From Knufia peltigerae (taxonomy: Eukaryota; Ascomycota; Eurotiomycetes; Chaetothyriales; Trichomeriaceae), in assembly GCA_030247855.1 (NCBI GenBank), contig JAPDRN010000011.1, positions 1 through 64,000 on the forward strand: a stretch of 64,000 nucleotides of DNA. The letters run 5' to 3'. Shown piece by piece: positions 55,480-64,000 of this stretch. The number at the start of each line of letters is the position of its first letter. Position 1 is the stretch's first letter. A program made the translations under genes and the position numbers. The notes below the pieces were generated by a model that ran no database searches, was not told the DNA's origin, and was given only the letters and a program-made list of their open reading frames with translations.

Positions 55480-56493
55480 GATTCACGATTTGAAGGGTCT
55501 GGCGGTGATCTTCGCAGCCCAAGCGGTTGATTTTCATTTGTTCATGGACGGAGATACCTTTTTTTTGCTATTGATTCTTGATGCAATTTTAGCGGGAGTG
55601 ACCTTGGGAGTGACCCGACTGGGAAGCGCAAGGCTTGGGAGTTAGTCATAAGTCCTCTTTCTTCTTCTTGTCTATCAATATCATTACTGGATTAGTTGTT
55701 GGAGAACATAGGTGCGTGTGCGACACGAGTACCAAGGAAAGCAGAAGAACCAGATTGATGAAAACCCATGAGAGGAGAATGGTAAGATTTGTGTAGGGAT
55801 GATATCATCAAATTATGGAATGGGGAATCTTTTCTCTGTGACTTTGTGATATACAGATGTTCTTGGATCTTCTCGAGTGTAGAGAACGCATAGTTCGTTG
55901 TCGAGAGTTTCAAAAATTCCATATGTAGTTGGAATTTCTCATGCCTCCGGCTCGAGAAATTTGGCCAAAATGACCGTTTTGAATACAATTAGATGTCATG
56001 TCGCCACTTTAAGCGGACTCTCAGGTTTCCAGGCATCCTCATGGATCAAAAGGTCCGGCTGGCTGAGTAAAACGTTCTAGTGTCGCTCAAAGAGGAAAGT
56101 CATGTTACTGCATCCGGTAGGAATTCAATCTTGTAACCCCTAATCCTGGCGGTCCCAACCCCAAGGGAAAACCGTCAGGATGGGTTAGTAATCACTCAGC
56201 CCTTGTAGCGGCGAGATTGATCACATCATCGGGCAGTGCCCCTTCGTAGCCGCAGCCGACATCGTCATCGCAAGGATTTGTCACTCTCACATCTGGCCCT
56301 CGATAACTCAAATACCGGTCGGTCGTTGTCGTATAACTACCGAAGTCCTGCACTCCTTTCGAAGACTCCAAGTCACAGTAACACTCATCAAACCACCGCA
56401 ACCATAGCTTCCTCAATTTTCTCTCCACTACGCCCTTTGCGCAACATCACTAGGTCATTCTTTGCCTCGGCACGATCAACGTCTCCAGCCAGT
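55480..56493. other. Intergenic, glutaredoxin upstream region
   Basis: Holds the teaR 3' flank and glutaredoxin promoter. The last part (about 56413-56493) is an in-frame, AUG-less stretch that could encode a mitochondrial presequence; see the findings. No other feature is seen. Confidence 0.5.
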
Positions 56494-56865
56494 ATGTCTG
56501 CCGCAAAGCAAAAGGCGCAGCAGATCATCGAAGACAATTCCGTTGTGGTCTTTAGCAAGAGCTATTGCCCGTATTGCAGAGCCACCAAGTCTTTGTTGAA
56601 CGACAAACATGCAAAGTATTTCTTGATGGAATTGGATCAAGTTGGTACGTCAATTCTGTTGTGAAATCATCAGTAGTCTAGAGCGTGTACTGACAAGATC
56701 ATGACAGACGACGGTGCAGCGCTTCAAGACGCCCTCGAAGAAATCACTGGCCAGCGCAGCGTTCCCAACATCTTCATCGCCCAGAAGCATATCGGTGGAA
56801 ACTCAGACATTCAGGCAAAGAAGGCACAGCTTGACGATATGCTGAGGAGCGCGGGTGCCATTTGA
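56494..56865 (+). CDS. GRX1: Dithiol glutaredoxin (CPYC)
   Basis: Exons 56494-56644 and 56708-56865 give 102 aa, the usual size. The active site is CPYC in VVVFSKSYCPYCRATKSLL, followed by the GSH-site motif RSVPNIFIAQKHIGG and the terminal helix. It reduces protein disulfides and glutathione mixed disulfides using GSH. The ATG at 56494 (MSAAKQ) is the only in-frame ATG before the domain. Upstream the frame stays open to 56236, and its last 27 codons read as a basic, Ser/Phe/Arg-rich leader (SPLRPLRNITRSFFASARS) resembling a mitochondrial presequence. Yeast Grx2 makes mitochondrial and cytosolic forms from two in-frame starts; here the longer form would need a non-AUG start or an upstream exon. 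Confidence 0.93.
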
Positions 56866-57424
56866 AGGTGGACGCACAACGAGCATGATACAACCTGATG
56901 TACAAAGATGAGACTAGACATAGATGTCTGAGAAATTTGGTTGAGAGGGAAATGCCGTTTTTGACGCAGATCAGACCAAAGTGCGTCCGGGCAGTGCTCT
57001 AGATATTAATGATACAGACACAGTGCAATTCTGATGCAGCTACCAAACCCCCCTAACAAAGTGTATAATGCGACCGTACTGGATCTTTCAGGTCATTTCT
57101 GCAAAGTTGAGGCTATTTTAGGAAGGGGAAATATTATGCCACTCAGAGCCGGCCATAGAGTGAGTGATTGCTTCAATGTCGACCACCGGTCGCGACAAAA
57201 GGCCACTCGCATCACCTTTCAGCTTCTGCCTCAGCAAAGTAACTTGACTTCCATTCACTTCACATTCCATGGCACTTCCCTTCGCATGACTTCGCTTGGC
57301 GAACTGAAGGCAGTGAGCGCATCGCGGCTTTCGAATCTGTTCCTGGCGAGACCTTTTTTCCTCCTGCCATTTTCGATTCTTGTCACCCGTCTTGATCTTC
57401 GCTTATCCATCTCAATCACAAATC
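56866..57424. other. Intergenic, GRX1 to BTB gene
   Basis: Contains the glutaredoxin 3' flank and BTB gene promoter. Nothing else seen. Confidence 0.45.
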
Positions 57425-58402
57425 ATGGCAGACACCGTCATGGTAGAACCGACTGAGCCGGTAGGATCACCTGCCAGGTATATTATTGAGCTCTTCTTCC
57501 ATAGAGCGACCGCTCTCAATCTGACGTATTTTACAGTATTGTCTCCGATTTCGCGCCCGACGATCAGTTTGAGGACCAAGATATGTCCAGCGACGAGGAA
57601 CCACAGAGGTATGGACACATCACGACTGCTGAACTCGTGTGCTGCGCTACCTGAATACCTGAATGCTGACGGGAAGAGCCTTCACAGCTTTACCATCTCA
57701 CCTCTCATCACCATCATCGTCGGCAAACGCCGCAAAGAGTACAAACTGCACAGAGCCCAACTCATGAGCAAGAGCCCGTTCTTCGAGGCCTGTCTGTCGG
57801 CGGGGATGGTCGAACAGCAAAAGAATGAAATCGTCTTGCCGGAGGACTCTTGCCGGGGCTTCGACATCGTGGCGGACTGGGTGTACAACAAGACCGACTG
57901 GGACACGGCCACGATGGAAGGGTCCATGCTCAGAGCGTACGTTCTGGCGGACAAGTACGGCATGCCCGACCTCCAGAATTCCCTGATCGACAACCTCGGC
58001 CACTTCTGGACGTACAAGACCTGCATCAGACCCGCCCGTGTCCTGTGGCTCGCGCGCAACGCCATGACCGACTGCCCCTTGTACCGGCTCGCCACGGACC
58101 AACTGGCCTACGAGATCAAGAAGGAGGGCAAACACTACGGGGACAAGCAGGATACCACTCCGGCCTCGGTGATCAAGACCGAACCGAACGCGGAACCCCA
58201 GCCCGACCGTGAAGTCGGCGTCGGAGTCGACCGTGCAAAGGAACTCACAAAGGCACTCGCTCACCCGGACCTGTCGACCAAGTTGCTCTGGGGCGCCATC
58301 CACGCGTCCAGATCGACCAGACCACCGGCCAGGGCTGCCCACTATTACCGGGTCCCAAAGGAGAAACCCAAGAAGAGGACGGCGAAGGAGATGGACTCCT
58401 GA
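57425..58402 (+). CDS. BTB/POZ-domain protein
   Basis: Exons 57425-57477, 57537-57608 and 57688-58402 give 279 aa with frame kept at both junctions (SPA-SIVSDF and EEPQ-SFTISP). The BTB fold begins at ITIIVGKRRKEYKLHRAQLM, followed by SPFFEACLSAGM, IVLPEDSCRGFDIVADWVYN and RAYVLADKYGMPDLQNSLID, the standard order of the domain. It lacks kelch, zinc-finger or MATH partners. Fungal BTB-only proteins often act as Cul3 adaptors or scaffolds, but the substrate is unknown. The tail is basic with KEKPKKRTAKEM. A highly acidic short N-terminal segment (DDQFEDQDMSSDEE) precedes the domain. Confidence 0.87.
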   Translation: MADTVMVEPTEPVGSPARYIIELFFHRATALNLTYFTVLSPISRPTISLRTKICPATRNHRGMDTSRLLNSCAALPEYLNADGKSLHSFTISPLITIIVGKRRKEYKLHRAQLMSKSPFFEACLSAGMVEQQKNEIVLPEDSCRGFDIVADWVYNKTDWDTATMEGSMLRAYVLADKYGMPDLQNSLIDNLGHFWTYKTCIRPARVLWLARNAMTDCPLYRLATDQLAYEIKKEGKHYGDKQDTTPASVIKTEPNAEPQPDREVGVGVDRAKELTKALAHPDLSTKLLWGAIHASRSTRPPARAAHYYRVPKEKPKKRTAKEMDS

Positions 58403-59629
58403 TGCGAAGAAGCGCGCAGTTTGATCTCTCGAAGAGGTAACAGTGTCACGTCTTTTGTCAAGTGACATCCTCACGATTATGCCTCTTACTACTTGGTCTG
58501 CCTGGCCTGCCGGTGGAGATCTGCATCCTGTGGGAGAGAGATTGGTTGACATTCATCCATCCATCCATTCAACTCTGGCGGGCTTGTTGTGCTTTTCGGG
58601 TTGAGGATTGAATGAGGCTGAGCTGGGGCTGGTTTTTTATGGGAGTTTTGTCTTCCAACTTTAGCGCTGGGGAAATTTCGATGCGCGTGTGGTGGGTTTG
58701 AGAGAGCACGCATTTGGAACACAGAAGTCACACAGAAGGAAAAAACCGAAAACTGAAAAAAGTGAAACAGAGCCAGACCGGAGAATTCCTTCTTTTTTTG
58801 TCATATGTTGAGAGCGCCAGTGTGAACCTCGAAAGAGTCACGAGGGATTCCTCCTTTTCTTTCCTCGTTTCCTTTTTCTGCCTCAGTGTCATTGATTACC
58901 TAGATACCAACTGGCAAACGGAGGGGAGGAGGAACGAGGTAGACTCTTTTTATTAGATGTGACAGATTCTCCATTGCATTGGTATACAGTCTCTTTGGTT
59001 TTGTATTTGTTTTGCCTGTTTTGTCTGTTTTTTGGAATTGACGTGGACGTCGGTCGTCAGGGGACTGCACAGTGGTCAAGGGTCAATATCAGCAATTAGC
59101 AATGCCCGCCGCCCCCCTTTGATCTTTTGGTTACTCACGTACAGTCCACGATGATTGTGATATCACATACGACAATAGTACGGAGTTAAAATCTTGTACA
59201 AGTTTTTGGAAGGAAGGTATTGACAAAATCGTGGAGTGGAGTTTGGTGGTGGTGGTGGTGGTTGTTTCTTCCATATATACTCCGTATTATTCAACAGTCA
59301 CGACGGGGATACGAAAACAAAGGCTTGCCAAACTTGGGGGAGAAAAAAAAAGGGGGGGGGGTTGTCATCGTTTTCGGTCAACTTTGTGTGCCGGGGTTCA
59401 TCAAACCTGACTTATTCATTCACAATTGACAAACCATCATTTCTATAATACTGTACTCGAGGGTGCCAAATAACAAAGGTACGGAGTACCTACCTATAAC
59501 CAACCTGCTCGGTATAACCAACCAACCAACCTACTGGGTACCCACCCCCACCCCTCCGTAACATACCTGACCCATTCCTCACCGTACTACTTGTAATGAT
59601 AACTCTTACCATGATATTTACGGAGTATA

Positions 59630-59645
59630 ACCTACCTAGGTAGGT
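59630..59645. repeat. 16-bp palindrome ACCTACCTAGGTAGGT
   Basis: Perfectly self-complementary, next to an ACGGAGTA motif, in the YMR1 3' flank. Confidence 0.8.
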
Positions 59646-59789
59646 ATATATTCTCACCCACCTTTCACATTTTTTTTTCTTTTTTTTCTTCTTCTCTCTC
59701 TTCCCAAAAAGGAAAAACAATGGCAAAACACTGGAACTGTACTGTACTGTGTCATGCTGTTTTTTCAAAACTTTGTCCCGTCATTCTAC

Positions 59790-59899
59790 AGAGTATGTCA
59801 CAAGAGTATGCCACAGAGTATGCCACAGAGTATGCCACAGAGTATGCCACAGAGTATGTCACAAGAGTATGCCACAGAGTATGCCACAGAGTATATATA
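59790..59899. repeat. 12-bp tandem repeat AGAGTATGCCAC plus partial units
   Basis: Eight units follow each other: 13, 12, 12, 12, 12, 13, 12 and 12 bp. The 13-bp variants read AGAGTATGTCACA. A partial unit then runs into an AT microsatellite. On plus the units are in frame (Glu-Tyr-Ala-Thr), but no gene structure supports translation. Confidence 0.9.
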
Positions 59900-59912
59900 T
59901 ATATATATATAC
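59891..59912. repeat. AT dinucleotide microsatellite
   Basis: About ten AT units abut the 12-bp tandem array. Confidence 0.9.
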
Positions 59913-60049
59913 ACTACCCATCGTATACTCTGTATTACTTGAAACAATTGACTTCTGGTCATGTCCTTGCTAATAAACAACCGACACCCTTTTTTGTCCC
60001 TCGCTCAAATCTTCACATGACCCCAGACGACACCATTTTTCCCTTCCCA

Positions 60050-62920
60050 TCACTTCATCAACAATTCCAATTGTTCTCTTCTCCTCTCCATGGCAGCGTG
60101 TGCACGTTTGGATTGTTGAGCCATGTCCTTGACGTCACCGATGCCCAAGGGGTCCAGGTCTTCGGCCAGGTTCTGCATGGGACCATCAAAACCGTCGTTG
60201 TTGTCATTACCACCACGATCACGGGGGTCATGGTCGGACTCTTCGACACCAACAACAACATCGTGCACTCCTTCCGGCTTGGCGTCCTCGCCATCTTCAG
60301 CCAGTGTCTCAGCGCGAACACCATTGTCAGCATCGGCAATCGCAGCACCCGTGTCCTTTCCAGCCTCGAGACCACGTCCCTCTTTCTGCAAATCATCAAT
60401 ACCTTCTTCATCTCGCACCGGCCCCGTCGTCGTGGCCGTCGTCGACACAGGAGCCCTCGTACTGATTATTTGTATTTGTGTACCTTGATTCGCATGCGGC
60501 GATGGGGAAGCCCTTCCAGAAACAGGAGTTCTCGTTCGACTGATCGGTTCCTGACCCTTCTGTGTCGTCAACTCCGCGGTGGCTTCAGCGGTCTCGACAC
60601 CGACCAAGACTGGGGTCCTAGTCCGGCTTATCGGCACCGACGCTGAACCCGATTGACTCTGACTTTGGGAACCACCGACCGAGGTCCACATCTCGCTGGT
60701 CTCACCGTCGCCAACCTTGGCCGTGGCTTTACTGTTCATCTCTTCATCCGTACGCCCAAAAAGTTCATTCCACCACCTCGCTTCTCCTGGCCTGGGGAAC
60801 ATCAACCTCTCCTTTCCGCGTACATTATCATCCACCACAGGGTCGTACTTGGGATTGATAAACTCCTTTTTCCTTGCCAGAAAGTAATCCCAAACACTTC
60901 TCGTACGCTCGGCGAGTCGTGCGTCATTTCTCTCCTTCTCACTGTCGCCGAGAAAAGTCCCATACTGGCATGAATATAGATGATATAGTAATCTCCGTAA
61001 GAATCGTTCTGTGAATTCGAAGCGTGTCGGGTACTGATATAACAACTGATATGTGGCGTCGAGGAACTGGTGGAATATCGGACTCGTCTCTTTCACCTTG
61101 GTAGTGGGCTTCTCCTTGTCCTTGCCACCACTACGAGATACAATCCGTCGATTGGCCTGACTCTCGCTGTCGTTACCAGCCGCGTCAATGTCGGAATCAA
61201 TGTTGAGACTTTCGCGCGAGTCATTGTTCCTCGAAGTCGAGAAAAAGCCCCTCGCGCTGAGGAAGGCATTTTCAAAGGCCTTTTGTGCACCCGACATCGC
61301 GCCTGACTGCTCCTTGCCATCAACGTCCTCGTTTCCACGGCTGATCCTCTCGTTCTCAATGTGAAACCACTTGTCCGAACTGAGAAAGCCCGACCGATGC
61401 TTGAACATGTGTCCGAAACTCAACCAGTCTTTCTCGACCAGCACGATGAAACCTTCCATGGTGCGATAGTACGGATCTAGACACAATTGGCTCAAAGACG
61501 AGAGCTGGCTTGTACGATCCCACCCATCGCTGCAATGGATGAGCACATGACTATGCTGCAATCCGACCTGGCGAGCGATGAGACCAACTCCATCCAGAAC
61601 GTTGGAAATATGTTTCAACCAATCGCTCTTTTGCAGGAGTTCACGGTTTGGACCCAGGGGAGTCAGGTCCGAATCCTTCAGAGCATCCACAACTTTGTTC
61701 AGGCTGTCCCGCATGACGTGGATGTTGTCGATGCCCAGGTACACTTTCGTGGCAAATTTGTAGTTGTTCATATCTTCTGATCCCATGCCTGTAGCATGGT
61801 TTACCATCGCATTGATACTCGGTCGGGCATCGACTATCATGTTCCTTTGCTGCGCCCCATACACCAGAGGCCTCTTGTCATCGGCATCTGAAGCCATGTC
61901 GTCGTCCCCGCGCAACTTTGATATCACCGCGTCTTCTAACGCTTCAGCATCAGGCTGCTGAAGATCGTCGACGTTTGTATTGGAGTTCGAAAGGCTCGCA
62001 TTCGACATGTTTGACCCGGCTGAGTCCTCGCGTTCGGGCGGCGGTGAGTTATACTCGCTCAGGGGCCGTTCTGCTCTCGTCGTATTGAATATAGCAGCGA
62101 GCAATTTCTCATCCTGAATACTTCTATTCCCTCTCACACCAACTAGTGGCTGCGAACACCTCGTAATAGAGCAGTCATTCACCGGATGTAGGTACGTGAG
62201 GACCGGGATTCTTGCGCGTGATCGATAACTCTTCGCATAGTTCAATGTCACGTCCGATATCGACGCTGGCACGGGCAGAAGGGCAGGGTATGTTGGGCTG
62301 AACGAGTAGTCGGTGTTGATCCTCGAAATCCTCCATTTGCGTTCTTTGCTAGGATTTTCCAGGCCCATCCGCCTCCATTCGCGCATGGGGTCGTATAATG
62401 CCCATCCACTCGGCCGCACGTCTCGCTCCGCCCCAGTAGGAGCATAGCTGAAGGCGTAGAGCTTTTCAATGCCACTGAGTTTGCATGTCCAAGCTCTTAT
62501 GCTGTCGTATACATCCCGCGCCTTTTCTTTGGCTTCGTCCTGGAAAAGAAAGCATACAAAGGTGAAATCGCGGCATCGCAGGCGGATAGAGCTGGGTTGC
62601 CTGGAAGCCAGTGGCGCGGGCCGAAAGGTGCACTGTTGGATGATAGGATAGGTTATCCACAGCTCTCTTGGTCTCACAGGTCGGGGACTTGTGTCTTCCG
62701 TGGTGGGAGGAGCAGGAGCCGCCGGGGTGTGGACGAAGATGAGGTGGTGAGGCGTGAGGTGTACAGTTCCAACGACTTGCTCGCCGCGTCTTGAAAGGGT
62801 CACATTGTCAACCTACGACAATGCTGTTAGTTGTCTTTGGCCTCGAGATATTGTTTGCTGCTAAGGCGATACAACGGCGCTTAGACGAACCTTTGCAATC
62901 CGAGTGCGTTCCATCGCCAT
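60050..62920 (-). CDS. YMR1: Myotubularin-type phosphoinositide 3-phosphatase
   Basis: Exons 62920-62891 (MAMERTRIAK) and 62812-60050 give about 930 aa. The enzyme removes the 3-phosphate from PI3P and PI(3,5)P2 on endosomal and vacuolar membranes. The catalytic signature HCSDGWDRTS has the Cys at about 437 and Arg at 443 (C-x5-R). A PH-GRAM-like N-terminus, the segment RCSQPLVGVRGNRS, and the region after the signature (DPYYRTMEGFIVLVEKDWLS) also match. Between the GRAM part and the active site lies a disordered insert (about 260-325), and the C-terminus is a long disordered tail with the repeat PISRTRTPV occurring twice, ending in a short coiled helix. Yeast Ymr1 is near 690 residues, so the extra length is mainly these segments. 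Confidence 0.93.
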
Positions 62921-63680
62921 GGTGCTGAGGTTCCAAATAGACAGCACCTTGACCTTCGGAGGCTGCGGCTCAGATTAAGACATGATTCATGTATACGAGC
63001 GCCTGGCACTTAAATAGTGGTGCGAATCCTCGAGAACAAGGGTCCGACTTGTGTATCAAAGCAAAGGGCACATAGTACGAGGAGATCTTAGACAACGTTT
63101 GTTGGTGATCGTGCGGACAAACGGCGTATCGGAATCGTAATCTACGTCAGATGAATAGGTGTCGGCTGCACAATTCCTTAGCGCAGCCTCATTCAGCCTT
63201 GTCACCTCATCAGTCACATGCAAACAGTCTACAACACCCTGATACACAGCCTCGTTTGCTGTTTTGTAACTCTTGACTCTTGTTGTTTTCGCTACTTCCA
63301 GCGTGTCTCAATGATTTCATTGTTCAAGTCCATAGACTGTGACTACGTGCAGATGAACCATCCGCCTGTTCGTTCTCGCATTATGATCCTAGCAGATCTC
63401 AATCCCCATCTTCATTTTAGACCCAATGCATTATGAACACGGTCGGTGTCGATGCCGAGCTTAACACATCCAATCGTCACTATTTGTACAAATACAAACC
63501 TGAAGTCCCATCAGAGACTTGTCAGGATTCTTCAATGCATGGTACCAATCCCATCGTAATTTTTGCTCCCTATGCACCATGAACGCCATGCTATTTTCAA
63601 AAACATGTCCCGCATTCTCCATCTATGGTAGACATTATTCCAATGTCATGTGCACATGATATTGTGCATGAAAAGCTTGT
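62921..63680. other. Intergenic, YMR1 promoter
   Basis: YMR1 upstream region and 3' flank of the gene at the window edge. Nothing recognised. Confidence 0.4.
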
Positions 63681-64000
63681 TTATAAAAAATCATCAATGT
63701 TTCTCAATATTTCGGGGGCTTCGCCTTGTTGGTGCGGACTTCTCGGATCGAACGCTGTGGGAATCTGGTCGCCTGCTGATTCGGTGGAAGATCCGAAAAC
63801 GTGGTGCGGGAGTAGCAGACCCATCGTCCTCGCCGGCTTGGGTGTCTTGTTAGACACAGCCAGGTCTCCTGCTGTCGTAATCCCAAATGGTGAAGCCATA
63901 AATTCTGTTGCTCGCGGTGAAAAGAGAGATGGGGTTTCTGGGACATCTTGCGCAGCAAGGTCCATCATCGGCGAGCCTGTGATCAAACCTAGTCTGGGAG
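63681..64000 (-). CDS. C-terminal part of an unidentified protein, cut by the window edge
   Basis: The minus-strand frame is open from the right edge to a stop at 63681, about 105 residues. It is Pro/Thr/Ser-rich with hydrophobic pieces such as LFSPRATEFMASPFGIT and TMGLLLPHHVFG, ending in EAPEILRNIDDFL. The density of SP/TP motifs suggests a phosphorylated disordered tail. I do not recognise the family, and without the upstream exons it could still be a chance frame. Confidence 0.4.
   Translation of the reverse strand, partial: PRLGLITGSPMMDLAAQDVPETPSLFSPRATEFMASPFGITTAGDLAVSNKTPKPARTMGLLLPHHVFGSSTESAGDQIPTAFDPRSPHQQGEAPEILRNIDDFL

Larger units (their letters stand above)
58403..60049. other. 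Repeat-rich 1.65 kb intergenic between convergent genes
   Basis: Lies between the 3' ends of the BTB and YMR1 genes. It holds GGT and G runs (59240-59260, 59353-59360), ACGGAGTA half-palindromes (59178, 59481, 59619), a 16-bp palindrome (59630-59645), pyrimidine tracts, a 12-bp tandem repeat and an AT microsatellite. No gene. Confidence 0.6.

Noticed and set aside
59720..60646. 308-codon plus-strand frame through the 12-bp repeats
   Set aside because: It overlaps the YMR1 coding tail on the opposite strand and contains the repeat and AT tract; its length comes from the repeats and the antisense of a real gene.
1..64000. CRISPR arrays, prokaryotic operons, Shine-Dalgarno sites, rRNA or viral genes
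   Set aside because: None seen; gene structure is fungal nuclear throughout.

Overview
The window is nuclear DNA of a filamentous ascomycete (Pezizomycotina). The signs are many short GT-AG introns (about 48 to 170 nt), Zn2Cys6 regulators with a fungal transcription-factor domain, a HET domain gene, a PacC pH regulator, a TeaR/Mod5-type polarity anchor and a Rac GTPase. I cannot place it more precisely from sequence alone. No rRNA, tRNA, CRISPR array, intact transposon or viral gene was recognised. About two dozen protein genes are supported. Exon coordinates are my own splice predictions, checked for reading frame.

Layout. 0-5 kb: proline dehydrogenase followed by a co-oriented Zn2Cys6 regulator, a pair reminiscent of fungal proline-utilisation clusters. 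5.6-12.7 kb: a RelA/SpoT-type nucleotide synthetase, a NUDIX hydrolase, a HET domain gene and a second, related NUDIX hydrolase. This is the most intriguing neighbourhood: a possible alarmone-type synthetase beside two candidate nucleotide hydrolases and an incompatibility/death-type gene. 13.5-20.3 kb: housekeeping genes, namely Mediator MED10 with a long N-terminal extension, an Ark1/Prk1-family actin-regulating kinase, the nucleolar RRM protein NOP6 and RAC1. 22.4-29.9 kb: two regulators, one without a zinc cluster and one Zn2Cys6, behind promoters of over 2 kb. 31.9-37.3 kb: pacC, with GCCAAG sites in its own upstream region, converging on the COMPASS subunit SPP1.

38-40.1 kb is a decaying patch: a secreted alpha/beta hydrolase with two apparent frameshifts, back to back with a broken Zn2Cys6 regulator. 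40.7-46.2 kb: a long Vid24/GID4-domain protein, a small MGCC-type (potentially doubly acylated) protein and a small ABM-fold protein. 46.2-50.7 kb is a 4.5 kb stretch with no recognisable gene. 50.7-58.4 kb: a J-domain protein, TeaR with a CaaX box, a CPYC glutaredoxin whose mitochondrial-like leader lacks an AUG, and a BTB/POZ protein. 58.4-60 kb is repeat-rich intergenic DNA, then the myotubularin phosphatase YMR1, and finally the 3' end of a gene that runs off the right edge.

Several genes touch common cell biology (RAC1, Ark1-type kinase and TeaR in polarity and actin; YMR1 in endosomal lipids), but they are dispersed and I do not claim a functional cluster. The strongest candidates for something new are the synthetase-NUDIX-HET-NUDIX neighbourhood, the non-AUG glutaredoxin leader and the stop-free 60-nt intron in pacC.
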